Origin: Pycnopodia helianthoides
Lineage: Eukaryota; Echinodermata; Asteroidea; Forcipulatida; Asteriidae
Direction of reading: 5' to 3'
DNA: 64,000 bases
Assembly: GCA_032158295.1 (NCBI GenBank)
Contig: CM063253.1
Span: 4,867,001 to 4,931,000 of the forward strand
The notes beneath the pieces were generated by a model that did no database searches, was not told the origin of the DNA, and saw only the letters and a program-made list of their open reading frames with translations. Of the stretch, positions 44,135 through 56,026 are shown piece by piece; position 1 is the first letter of the stretch; each line of letters starts with the position of its first letter. Made by a program: the position numbers and the translations under genes.

Positions 44135-47100
44135 AGTTGAGTCTCCAGCCAGAGACACAATAATAATCATTGTATTGGACAAACTGCCCTCCGGAATTGC
44201 GGGCTAACTGTTGCTAACCAACGGCGTAGCTGGAACTGAAGTCCAAAGCGCAGAACCAGTGGTCGTAGGTTCCACTTGCCTTTCCCACGTGGGAACCTTG
44301 GCAAGATCCCATATGGGTGTTTTTGTGTGAATTCTACCTCTGTTGCTGTTGATAAAATCTGCTTGTATTCTGAATTCCTTATGGTGCTATTGTTTAGTAT
44401 GCCATGTTCCATTCTGAGAGAAAATGGTTATTGGGGATAGAAACGGTGACGTGTTTGAAGCACAAACTGTGCAATGTTGGGAAAAAAAGTGCTCTTTGAA
44501 TCTGACGCTTGCAAATATTTAGGCCTGGGCGATGGTACATCTCAAAAGAAAACGACTTCTTTTTGCAGAAAGTCGATACAACTTCAAATAAGTTTTTGTT
44601 AAGGTGTGACAGGTATTTTTTCTTGGTTGTTTTCTCTCTTTTGTAACTGTAAATAATTGTTTGCTGAAACTTGAATGAGGGACATCCTGAGTGCACTCTT
44701 CAATATACTTCAGAAGAAGTTGCGATGGAAATATGAGTGTTGGGTACACAATCGGGCTGAACTAAACTGTTAAAACACTACATTTTGATAAAGCACAGAA
44801 AAAGTTTGCTTAGCAAATGAAATTGTCAAGAGCACAATTTTTTTTGCGTCAAAGCTCAGATGTGTGCGTGCGTAAAGTAACTCTAACAGTGTTTTTAGAC
44901 CCATAATTGTGTCAACGTCCAATTAATATTACTGCGCGGAGTGTTCTCAGATTGTACCAAAAATGAGATGGAACCTTGAGTTCCATAAGTCGAGCTTTAA
45001 CATCGACACCAGAGCAATTTATCAACAAAAATCTCTGGTAGGGGTTCCGTTCCTGTAAAACAAATATGAATAAGAAGTAACCGGTTGCAAACTAAGCCCA
45101 ATTTCACGGCTCGGCCTACTGCGTAATTCTGCGCGTGTTTAACAAGGCGTTGATGCACAAAAATCTGTGGTTATGAATTTGGCTCCGATGTTTAGACCGT
45201 AGGAAGAGTCCAAAGGCGACATGACCATTCAGCCTTCGAGAAAGACTCTGCCGAGATCGAAACGCCATGCCATTAACAATTTGTGTATTCTTTGAAATAA
45301 CCGAACTGATGAATAGGGTAATGAAGCGTCAGGCGTTTGATGGCCATAGCTTCCTCTTTATTTCAAGTTTGTCCTTGACGTGGCACTACCAGTTTGAGAT
45401 AATCATGTATTTATACGGTATCATCAGTATGGTGAAGAAAGAATATCTGATTTTATTATTGTACAACCTTATAAAAATCTGGTGAGAATTGTCTACACCT
45501 CGTTGCAAGGTATATTTTCGAAACTAGAAATTGGTTGTAAAGAATATTATTTTTATGTCGATTATTTTTTAGCCAAGGGGAATTTAAAACAAAAATGGTT
45601 TTGTCAGCAGCAGATTTTGTCATGCCATTCTTGCTTGTTTTATAGCACATATCGTTGCGTATCATTTCCCAGGATTGCAGTTTGTTATCTTCTGCTTAAA
45701 ATCTCAGCCCTTTTTATTATAACAAACCATGCCTTGATGTATTGTTTACTTTGCACGGACAAAATAACATTGCTATTGGGTGAAAAAAAAACTATCGGAC
45801 AGACTCGTGTTTCCTTGTGTGATTCTTAAGCTTTTGTAGATGTTCAGAAGGTTTTGTAATACAGACTGTGCAAGCCTCGCGCATATTTGAACATTGGGAC
45901 CTGTTAAAAGTGCGCAAGTTTGTTTCCTTCACATTAAAGCAAAGTGGTCCTAAAAGTGATTGAAGGCGCGCAAGACTTGCACGGACTTCTGTCGGAAAAC
46001 TAAGTGTCAATATTTGATCTGAAACAGAAATGCAGTTCGTAGCTGCTTTTGTTAGTCGTTTTATTTAGCACTACAAAGGACAAAGTAAACTGCTTATACA
46101 TAAGTGTAGGGTTGAAAATAGTAAAAGTAATATTCAGTAAGGCCCTACCCCCCCCCCCCTGTGTAATCATTATATCAGTGAATGTTTTTTCAGTATCTCT
46201 TTAGTTCAGGTTAGGGGTTTTTTCGTCCCTGGGCTACCAAATAACTTCTAGAGACCAGTTCCACAGTACGTCACTTCATTTTTGTCTTTCTGATTATTGC
46301 AAGGCTAAGGGGTTAATATTGTGGGGTTTGGTTTGGGTTATGGCTAGGGATGGGTTTGGGTTAAAATGTAATGGTTAGGGTTTGAGTTTCCGTAGGGTTT
46401 GCTTTGGAGGTGGCCAATTGATAATTCGCAATATGAAATATCAACAGAAAAGATGTCCACCTACCCACACTAGTTATGTATTATTAGTTAATTTTTAGTG
46501 TAATTGGAAATTACCATCTTTTAGTTTGGCTCAACTCTGAAAAAAAGAGAGTTGCCCACCTACCTACTACGGAGTCCCTAGAGGACATTGGAAAACAGAT
46601 GAAAACACACAAAATTGGCCCAATAAGAAGTTTGTCTTCGTACCTCAAGGGATGAGAGGGAAAAATTGGAAGGTCAAAACTAAACATTTCACCTCTCAGT
46701 TTTTATTTTACTTCTCTCAAAAAAATTGTTTGTCACCTTAAAAAAAAAAAATCACATTATAAATTATTTTGTTACCTTCAATAGGCCCTCATTTGTATGA
46801 TATACCCTGTTCGATTGCCGTAGGGTTGGGGTTGGGGTTGGGTTAGGGCTATGACTGAGGACATGACATGAACGACAACAATCAAACGGTGACATGAATG
46901 ACAACAATCAAACGGGTATGGCGTATACACGACGCCCTACAGTAAGACTTTCGCATGCTGGAGACGGCAAAAACAAGAAAAACCATGTATGTTTGCTAAC
47001 AAAATTAGGGTGGGGGTAGTATTTTCAAGTTATCCTTTGAACTGATGTAAGCTGCAATTTAATTGGACTGGGATGGCGTAAATTAAATTTTTTAAGAGAG
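44135..47100. other. Intergenic DNA, no gene recognised
   Basis: AT-rich. A dispersed fragment at 45880-45930 (TTTGAACATTGGGACCTGTT) also occurs at 3195-3215. Degenerate telomere-like GGGTT runs lie at 46318-46395 and 46822-46850. No exon pattern or long conserved ORF is visible. Confidence 0.45.
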
Positions 47101-47266
47101 TTAAGCCCGGTTCATACTTCCTGCGAATGCGGAGCGACTATTGACGTTACAAATTCGCAACGAATAATTTGCGGCAGTTAACTATTCGCAGCGAAAACAA
47201 GAGTTGTGACGTCAATATTCGATTCGCTTCGCGTTCGCATTCGCAGGAAGTATGAACCGGGCTTTA
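47101..47266. mobile_element. Foldback MITE, AAGCCCGGTTCATACTTCC termini
   Basis: AAGCCCGGTTCATACTTCCT pairs with AGGAAGTATGAACCGGGCTT. The arms continue through GCGAATGCG/CGCATTCGC. About 165 bp in all. Confidence 0.85.
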
Positions 47267-47463
47267 TGCTCTAGATAGTGGTTTTTCTGAAACAGCTACA
47301 GTACAAATGCTTCGCAGAGGGTTTTAATGGGTACATTTTTTTCATTTTGATTGTTTTTTAGTGAAAAGGGAAACATCACTAACGTTTTGTTGGCACAACT
47401 AGGAAAAGACCCATGTTACCCACCTACAGGCTTTGTTTTATTTTATCATTTTTTTCTAGTGCA

Positions 47464-47666
47464 ATAGACCGTATTGAATATGACGTCACCATTCAAAAAC
47501 CTGCCCTACAACATGGCATCTGTGAGCGTGTGCGTGTACGTGTGCCGTAGAAATCAAACCGGGAACGCTGCGTGCTTCATTGATGTACGCGTTTAGACGC
47601 GCATACGGTTTGCCCTACAAGATGGCGACTTTCATAGCAACAAAGGGGTTATTCAATACGGTCTAT
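47464..47666. mobile_element. TIR element, ATAGACCGTATTGAAT termini
   Basis: ATAGACCGTATTGAAT at 47464 is mirrored by ATTCAATACGGTCTAT at 47651-47666, a perfect 16-bp TIR. Interior ACATGGC/AGATGGCG segments are partly complementary. Confidence 0.8.
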
Positions 47667-47949
47667 AGAAAACATGTTTGGTGAAAAACACGGACACAGA
47701 AACGTGTTGCCCACCTACCCTACCTTCTTTTTTTAATACTTTTGCTCGCCTGACTGTTACAAAAGAAAATGTGCTCACCTAACAACCCTTCTTTCCAGTG
47801 CAACAAGAAACATGACTAACTTTTTGTTTGTCCCAACTGTGAAAAAAACAAAAAAACAATGTGTTGCTCACTAACCTAATGTACTTTTTTCAGTGTAACA
47901 TGACCGACTTTTAAAAATAAAATCTATATAAAATTTATCTATTTTCCGT

Positions 47950-48343
47950 TTAAAGACACTGGACACCTTTGGTAATTGTCAAAGACCAGTCCTCTCATTT
48001 TGTGTATCTCAACATATGCACAAAATAACAAACCTGTCAAAATTTGAACTCAATTGGTCGTCGAAGTTGCGAGATAATAATGGAAGAAAAAACACCCTTG
48101 TCACACAAAGTTTTGTGCTTTCAGATGCTTGATTGCTTGATTTCGAGACCTCACGCGTGAGGTCTCGAAAAATTCAAATATTTAACTGAGAAATTACTTC
48201 TTTCTCAAAAACTATGTTACTTCGGAGGGAGCCATTTCTCAAAATGTTTTATACTGTCAACAGCTCTCCATTGCTCGTTACCAAGTAAGTTTTTATGCTA
48301 ACAATTATTTTGAGTAATTACCAAAAGTGTCCAGTGCCTTTAA
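47950..48343. mobile_element. TTAAAG-family MITE with a near-perfect end pair
   Basis: TTAAAGACACTGGACACCTT at the left and AAAAGTGTCCAGTGCCTTTA at the right. Central palindrome GAGACCTCACGCGTGAGGTCTC. This is the best-preserved copy of the family in the window. Confidence 0.85.
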
Positions 48344-48681
48344 CAAGAAACATGACTATTCGTTTTGCCCGACTATGAACAAAATACATGTCACCCACCT
48401 ACCTATCCATTATTTGTTTTCAGTATAATTTCATGACGATCATTCTGTTTGGTGAAAAATAGTGACACTGAAAAAAACATGTTGTCCACTTTATTTTGTA
48501 AGTGTATCATGGTTAACTTTTGTTGGCCTATAGGCCTAACCGTTTTCAAAAAACATGATGCCCACCTAACGGCCATCTTTCAGTGTAACAAGAAACATAA
48601 CTAAATTTTTGTTTGGCACAACTATGGTCACCAAATTTGTTGAATTTGTCGCAGGTTCTTATAGACCCATGTGTGCACGCA

Positions 48682-48807
48682 CGTCTCCTGTCCGCCATTT
48701 TAGGTGTCAAAACGTGCACGAAAGGATGGTACACATGGTTACACGCGCATTGGTGTGTACTATCCTTTTGTGCACGTTTTGACACCCAATGTAGCGGACA
48801 GGAGACG
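48682..48807. mobile_element. Foldback hairpin, CGTCTCCTGTCCGC arms
   Basis: CGTCTCCTGTCCGC and GGTGTCAAAACGTGCACGAA pair with the inverse on the right (GTGCACGTTTTGACACC, GCGGACAGGAGACG). Stem of about 55 bp with few mismatches. Confidence 0.8.
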
Positions 48808-48873
48808 CGCGCTGCGCGTTGTGCAGTGAGAAACAGAGACGCCATTGTGTTCATTTGTGATAGCAATCAGGGA

Positions 48874-49189
48874 CTTATAGACCTTTCTTTTGCAACGTCA
48901 CAGCCCAAGTTTTTGCCAACCGAGATCGGAAAACTATGGAAAGCCATACATGCAAAACAAAAACAGATAGCCACAGTTTGTAACAATGTTACACAAATAT
49001 TCAAAAATAGTGTTGAATTTGTTGGAAACAAAGCAACCAATCATGAGAGGTACTTTACTTAATTGAAAGTTTGCAGAAAATGTTGAATTTTGTTTGAAAC
49101 ATCTGTTAACACTATTGAGTGTTTTGCTAACATTCGGCCTTCCATGCCAACCAGCGCGGTTTGTTGATCAACAAAAGAAAGGTCTATAG
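48874..49189. mobile_element. TIR element, TTATAGACCTTTCTTTTG termini
   Basis: TATAGACCTTTCTTTTG is mirrored by CAAAAGAAAGGTCTATA at 49172-49188. The ~315-bp interior is non-coding. Confidence 0.7.
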
Positions 49190-49529
49190 ACCCCTTGCAA
49201 TACGCGCAGCGTACTCACATGTGTCTATGCTGGGTGTCATTTTGGGTGTCAAAATCGTATACCGTTCGGAGGCACGCTCTGTGTTGTGTAAGAAACCAAT
49301 AGCTCCCCTTGCATAACGCGAAACGCTACAGGTACGCTGAGGTCACGCGCACGTTTTTACGCACAAAGAACAGCCATCGTCCAATGATCTTCCTCCTTTT
49401 TGAGAGTGTGACGTCATATGCAATGGGTCTATTGTCCCTTTTGTTGTTAGTCCTCAGTTTGAATGTCACTACAAACTCATGTGAAGCCTCATGAACGCTT
49501 GTGAGATTCTTGGTGACTCAAAATGTGAT

Positions 49530-51060
49530 TTGTTTCCCAAGTTTTGTGGTCAAATGTGATAAAATTGCTGGACTGACCCCTTGTTTTTTTATAACTTTAC
49601 AAAAATTTAAAGAGGATGGGCCATGGTGATTGAAGTTGACGTTATGTTTTAGTTTTCTACTTTCTGTAATTTGTTGCATCTTTTTTAACATTACATTAAC
49701 AAAAGAAGTGATATTTGCAGGGAGTTTTCACTCTGTTCCCTAGCCCGCCGCCTAAACTATTTTATCAAAATCCCGTAAATGAGGGCAGCAAACAAACATG
49801 ACGTCACTATACGTACTGAATGCCCGGATGGTCTGTACTGAGCAATGCTCAATGAGTAACAACAAACAGCCGTTTGACAGGGGTACGTACTGCGACGTCA
49901 CTATTCTTTTGAATTTTTGGAGACGGCTTTCTGGCACCGACTGCTGTTCCGATTTTGCCTGAAGGCGGGGGTGAAAAGAGGCTTAGAAACTGCGTTGTAA
50001 ACGAAAACCCATTCTTTCTATAACTCTGTCACAGTGTTTTCTTGGTAGATATAGGTGTATTTAGGGATGTAAAAAAAATTGTTTAATGTGACCTCTAGCG
50101 TGGCCCAACCTCTTTAATACAAATGCTGGCATTGCCCCATGCGTTTGCTTTCGACTTAAAACTGTGTAGGCTGGACCCTACCCACATGTGAGGCTTCATG
50201 TATGCTTGGGACTTTACAATTGTGTACGCTTCACACGTTTGGCACTTCATTTACGCTTGTGAGATTCTTTGTGGCTTAAATTGTTTTTTTTATTTTTTAT
50301 TTTACGGTCAAATTTGATCAAATGCTTGAGTAACACCTTGTGATTTAAAAAAAAGAAATCAAAATTTATCAAAATGCTGGACTTACCCCTGATTGTTTTT
50401 ATTTTTTGGCCCTCATTTGACAATTTCTTTGTCTTACCCATTGAGATTTTTTCAAATTTTTTCTGCAAAAATTTAATAAACAATACGGGACTTGCCACTT
50501 GCATTTCCTTGCGACTTTCAAATTGTATATGCTGGACCTTACACATTTGTGATTCCTCATGTACGCTTGTGATTTAAGATGTGTACACTTGCGGGTAATA
50601 TTTCTGATGCCTCGTGTACGCTTGTGACTTGGGATGTAAACTGTGCATGCTTGTAGGTACTCGTTTTTGATGCCTTGTGTACGCTTGTGACTTTATTTCT
50701 GTTAAGTCACAAGTGACATTAAGTGTACTCACAAGCGTAAACAGTTTACAACACAAGCGTACATAAGGTTTCACACATGTGAAGCATCAAACAATTTTGT
50801 GTTCAAATGGGATAAAACTGCTGGACTAACCCAACGCGATAAAATTGCTGCAGTTACCCCCTTGTGAAAGATATATTTTTGGCCCAAATTCAATCAAAAT
50901 GCCGGGCTTACTTATTCCCTGTTATTTTTTTTATATTTTGCCCAAACTTGATTAAGTTTTCGAGTTACCCCCCTTGTAAATCTTTTTGGGGGGGGGGGCC
51001 AAATTTTGAGAAAATGGCTGAACTTTCCCCAATGTGATTTTTTTCAAGGGGTTAGTTTTT
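49530..51060. repeat. Diverged relatives of the 54-bp satellite
   Basis: Irregular copies of the order AAAATGC..GGCTTACCCC..TTG..TTT..GCCCAAATTT appear, for example AAAATGCTGGACTTACCCCT near 50370 and AAAATGCCGGGCTTACTTAT near 50895. Spacing is variable and identity is low compared with the array at 52168 onward. Confidence 0.5.
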
Positions 51061-51545
51061 GTTTTCAAGCCAAAGTTTGATAAACTTCAAAAGCCTTATG
51101 TACACTTGTGACTTGTGATGTAAACTGTGTACGCTTGTGGGCACACATTTGTGATGCCTCGTGTATGCTTGTGACTTTACAATATATTGTGTACGCTTGT
51201 GTGTACACATTTGTGTTGCCCTGTGTACGCTTGTGACTTGTAATGTAAACTGTGTACGCTTGTGGATACACGTTTTTGATGCCCTGTGTATGCTTGTGAC
51301 TTTACAATATATTGTGTACGCTTGTGTGTACACATTTGTGTTGCCCTGTGTACGCTTGTGACTTTACAATATATTGTGTACGCTTGTGTGTACGCTTTTG
51401 ATGCCTTGTGTACGCTTGTGACTTGTAATGTAAACTATGTACGCTTGTGGGTACACGTTTTTGATGCCTTGTGCCAATTGTGTCTTGTGATCTAAACTGT
51501 GTATGCTTGCGAGTACACACTTCTGATGCCTCGTGTACGCTTGTG
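50490..51545. repeat. Degenerate array of GTGTACGCTTGTGACTT units
   Basis: GTACGCTTGTGACTT recurs every ~60-65 bp, alternating with GTACGCTTGTGTGTACACAT and TGATGCCTTGTG; it is densest at 51090-51545. Inverted copies (AAGTCACAAGTGACATTAAG, ACTCACAAGCGTAAACAG) lie at 50703-50760. Confidence 0.75.
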
Positions 51546-51562
51546 ACTTCACAAAATATTTT

Positions 51563-51932
51563 GTTATACCTCGGTAACAAATTGTGAAGTTTCATTGGTC
51601 GAGAACCAATCATGTGATGTAAAACAAAACCGCATGTACCATGGCTAAGGATGCGCACAACGCATGATGCACAGCGCCAGAGGGTAACGTTAGTTTTGTT
51701 TACCGGCGGTGTACATTACCTTGATCGTACCGTTGGTCAATTTCCAGCGCTTTGTACAAAACAACTGCGGGTTCGAGGGAACAGTGAAAAATTGTTTCTT
51801 ATTATTTTGCACAACTGTTCATCTGCTTATTAAACTACATGTAGTGGCTTATACTCCGTCTTAATAATGTTTGAAGATGACAACAGAACCTCGAGAAGAG
51901 GAATAATAATGTTACCAAGGTATAACAAAACA
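51563..51932. mobile_element. TIR element inside the block, copy A
   Basis: TTGTTATACCTCGGTAAC at the left and GTTACCAAGGTATAACAA at the right are inverted repeats. The interior has GGTCGAGAACCAATCATGTG and no ORF of note. The same element is at 56093-56462 in copy B. Confidence 0.7.
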
Positions 51933-51933
51933 A

Positions 51934-52075
51934 TTGTTGCATGCTGTGACGAGGGTCCATGGGTTTGTACACCCTCGGGGGAAAATGGCACCCTTGGCTC
52001 ACCTCGGGTTCCATTTTCCCCCTCGGGTGTACAATACACCATGGACCCCGTCACAGCATGCAATAATTGTATAGT
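51934..52075. mobile_element. Long hairpin, TTGTTGCATGCTGTGACG arms (copy A)
   Basis: ATTGTTGCATGCTGTGACG pairs with CGTCACAGCATGCAATAAT, and TTGTACACCCTCGGGGGAAA pairs with TTTCCCCCTCGGGTGTACAA. Stem of about 60 bp with a GC-rich centre. The second copy is at 56464-56605. Confidence 0.8.
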
Positions 52076-52167
52076 GTACGCTTGAAGAACTGGTGTGGCG
52101 CTTCATGTACGCTTGTGAGATTCTTTGTGACTTAAAATGTGATTTCGTCGTAATTTAGGGGTCAGAA

Positions 52168-55100
52168 TTGATGGACTTCATCAAATTTCAGCCCATTTTT
52201 GAAGAAAATGCAAGGCTTACCCCTTGCGATTTTATCCAATTTCAGCCCTTTTTTGAAGAAAATGCAAGGCTTACCCCTTGCGATTTTATCCAATTTCAGC
52301 CCATTTTTGAAGAAAATGCAAGGCTTACCCCTTGCGATTTATCCAATTTCAGCCCTTTTTGAAGAAATGCAAGGCTTACACCTTGCGATTTTATCCAATT
52401 TCAGCCGTTTTTTGAAGAAAACGCAAGGCTTACCCCTTGCGATTTTATCCAATTTCAGCCCATTTTTGAAGAAAATGCAAGGCTTACCCCTTGCGATTTA
52501 TCCAATTTCAGCCCTTTTTTGAAGAAATGCAAGGCTTACACCTTGCGATTTTATCCAATTTCAGCCGTTTTTTGAAGAAAATGCAAGGCTTACCCCTTGC
52601 GATTTATCCAATTTCAGCCCTTTTTTGAAGAAAATGCAAGGCTTACCCTTGCGTTTTATCCAATTTCAGCCCATTTTTGAAGAAAATGCAAGGCTTACCC
52701 CTTGCGATTTTTATCCAATTTCAGCCCATTTTTGAAGAAAATGCAAGGCTTACCCTTGCGATTTTATCCAATTTCAGCCCATTTTTTGAAGAAAATGCAA
52801 GGCTTACCCTTGCGATTTTATCCAAATTTCACCTTTTTTGAAGAAAATGCAAGGTTACCCCTTGCGATTTTAATCCAATTTCAGCCCCTTATTTTGAAGA
52901 AAATGCAAGCTTACCCTTGCGATTTTATCCAATTTCAGCACCATTTTTGAAGGAAAGTGCAAGCTACAACCCCTTGCGATTTTATCCAATTTCAGCCCAT
53001 TTTTGAAGAAAATGCAAGGCTTACCCCTTGCATTTTAATCCAATTTCAGCCCTTTTGAAGAAAATGCAAGGCTTACACCTTGGATTTTATCCAATTTCAG
53101 CCCTTTTTGAGAGAAAATGCAAGGCTTACCCCTTGCGATTTTATCCAATTTCAGCCCATTTTTGAAGAAAATGCAAGGCTTACCCCTTGCGATTTTATCC
53201 AATTTCAGCCTTTTTTGAAGAAAATGCAAGGCTTACCCCTTGCGATTTTATCCAATTTCAGCCCATTTTTGAAGAAAATGCAAGGCTTACCCCTTGCGAT
53301 TTTATCCAATTTCAGCCCATTTTTGAAGAAATGCAAGGCTTACCCCTTGCGATTTTATCCAATTTCAGCCCATTTTTGAAGAAAATGCAAGGCTTACCCC
53401 TTGCGATTTTATCCAATTTCAGTCCATTTTTGAAGAAAATGCAAGGCTTACCCCTTGCGATTTATCCAATTTCAGCCCTTTTTTGAAGAAAATGCAAGGC
53501 TTACCCTTGCGATTTATCCAATTTCAGCCTTTTGAAGAAAATGCAAGGCTTACCCCTTGCGATTTATCCAATTTCAGCCCTTTTTTGAAGAAAATGCAAG
53601 GCTTACCCCTTGCGTTTTATCCAATTTCAGCCCATTTTTGAAGAAAATGCAAGGCTTACCCTGCGATTTATCCAATTTCAGCCTTTTTGAAGAAATGCAA
53701 GCTTACCCTTGCGATTTTATCCAATTTCAGCCTTTTTGAAGAAAATGCAAGGCTTACCCCTTGGATTTTATCAATTTCAGCCCATTTTGAAGAAAATGCA
53801 AGGCTTACCCCTTGCGATTTATCCATTTCAGCCCATTTTTGAAGAAAATGCAAGGCTTACCCTTGCGATTTTATCCAATTTCACCCATTTTTGAAGAAAA
53901 TGCAAGGCTTACCCCTTGCGATTTATCCAATTTCAGCCTTTTTGAAGAAAATGCAAGGCTTACCCCTTGCGATTTTATCCAATTTCAGCCCCTTTTTGAA
54001 GAAAATGCAAGGCTTACCCCTTGCATTTTATCAATTCAGCCCATTTTTGAAGAAATGCAAGGCTTACCCTTGCGATTTTATCCAATTTCAGCCCTTTTGA
54101 AGAAAATGCAAGGCTTACCCCTTGCGATTTTATCCAATTTCAGCCCATTTTTGAAGAAAATGCAAGGCTTACCCTTGATTTTATCCAATTTCAGCCCTTT
54201 TTGAAGAAATCAAGGCTTACCCTTGCGATTTTATCCAATTTCAGCCTTTTTGAAGAAAATGCAAGGCTTACCCCTTGCATTTTATCCAATTTCAGCCTTT
54301 TTGAAGAAAATGCAAGGCTTACCCCTTGCGATTTTATCCAATTCAGCCCATTTTTGAAGAAAATGCAAGGCTTACCCCTTGCGATTTTATCCAATTTCAG
54401 CCCATTTTTGAAGAAAATGCAAGGCTTACCCCTTGCGATTTTATCCAATTTCAGCCCTTTTTGAAGAAAATGCAAGGCTTACCCCTTGCGATTTATCCAA
54501 TTTCAGCCTTTTTGAAGAAAATGCAAGGCTTACCCTTGCGATTTTATCCAATTTCAGCCCTTTTTGAAGAAAATGCAAGGCTTACCCCTTGCGATTTTAT
54601 CCAATTTCAGCCCCTTTTTGAAGAAAATGCAAGGCTTACCCTTGCGATTTTATCCAATTTCAGCCTTTTTGAAAAAATGCAAGGCTTACCCTTGCGATTT
54701 TATCCAATTTCAGCCCATTTTTGAAGAAAATGCAAGCTTACCCCTTGCGATTTATCCAATTTCAGCCCTTTTTTGAAGAAAATGCAAGGCTTACCCTTGC
54801 GATTTTATCCAATTTCAGCCCATTTTTGAAAAAATGCAAGGCTTACCCCTTGCGATTTTATCCAATTCAGCCTTTTTGAAGAAAATGCAAGGCTTACCCC
54901 TTGGATTTTATCCAATTTCAGCCATTTTTGAAGAAAATGCAAGGCTTACCCTTGCGATTTTATCCAATTTCAACCCATTTTTGAAGAAAATGCAAGGCTT
55001 ACCCTTGCGATTTTATCCAATTTCAGCCCTTTTTGAAGAAAATGCAAGGCTTACCCCTTGGATTTTATCCAATTTCAGCCTTTTTTGAAGAAAATGCAAG

Positions 55101-56025
55101 GCTTACCCCTTGCGATTTTATCCAATTTCAGCCCATTTTTGAAGAAAATGCAAGGCTTACACCTTGCGATTTTATCAATTTCAGCCTTTTTGAAGAAAAT
55201 GCAAGGCTTACCCCTTGCGATTTTATCCAATTTCAGCCCATTTTTGAAGAAAATGCAAGGCTTACCCCTTGCGATTTTATCCAATTTCAGCCCTTTTTGA
55301 AGAAATTGCAAGGCTTACCCTTGCGATTTTATCCAATTTCAGCCCATTTTTGAAGAAATGCAAGGCTTACACCTTTGCGATTTTATCCAATTTCAGCCCT
55401 TGTTGAAGAAAATGCAAGGCTTACCCCTTGCGATTTTATCCAATTTCAGCCCATTTTTGAAGAAAATGCAAGGCTTACCCCCTTGCGATTTTATCCAATT
55501 TCAGCCCATTTTTGAAGAAAATGCAAGGCTTTCCCCTTGCGATTTTATCCAGTTTCAGTCCTTTTTTGAAGAAAATGCAAGGCTTACCCCTTGCGATTTT
55601 ATCCAATTTCAGCCCATTTTTGAAGAAAATGCAAGGCTTACTACCCCTTGTGATTTTATCCAATTTCAGCCCATTTTTGAAGAAAATGCAAGGCTTACCC
55701 CTTGCGATTTTATCCAATTTCAGCCCATTTTTGAAGAAAATGCAAGGCTTACTACCCCTTGTGATTTTATCCAATTTCAGCCCATTTTTGAAGAAAATGC
55801 AAGGCTTACCCCTTGCGATTTTATCCAATTTCAGCCCATTTTTGAAGAAAATGCAAGGCTTACCCCTTGCGATTTTATCCAATTTCAGCCCATTTTTGAA
55901 GAAAATGCAAGGCTTACACCTTGCGATTTTATCAAATTTCAACCCATTTTTGAAGAAAATGCAAGGCTTACCCCTTGCGATTTTATCCAATTTCAGTCCT
56001 TTTTTGAAGAAAATGCAAGGCTTAC
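52168..56025. repeat. 54-bp satellite array, copy A part
   Basis: Unit order: AAAATGCAAGGCTTACCCCT, then TGCGATTTTATCCAATTTCA, then GCCCATTTTTGAAG. Variants are GCCCTTTTTT, GCCGTTTTTT and TTACACC. Each unit contains an inverted repeat GCAAGG-CTTACC-CCTTGC. 54 is a multiple of three, so two forward frames and one reverse frame stay open; these are not genes. Confidence 0.95.
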
Positions 56026-56026
56026 A

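Larger units (their letters stand above)
51497..56026. repeat. Duplicated satellite block, copy A (~4.53 kb)
   Basis: Starts GTGTATGCTTGCGAGTACAC, contains a ~670-bp non-satellite segment (51497-52167), and then about 71 copies of the 54-bp unit. The first ~1.24 kb matches copy B (from 56027) almost base for base, including the order of variant units. Copy A has many more one-base gaps in its second half. Confidence 0.85.

Noticed and set aside
45482..45829. 115-aa plus-strand open frame
   Set aside because: AT-rich, Leu/Ile/Tyr/Cys-biased, no homology recognised, no splice context; consistent with chance.
46318..46850. Interstitial telomeric repeats (GGTTAGGG-like)
   Set aside because: Only a few irregular GGGTT and GTTAGGG copies, with no run of perfect TTAGGG units.
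48613..49062. 149-aa open frame
   Set aside because: It runs through a foldback hairpin and into a TIR element. No domain, and it is unlikely to be coding.
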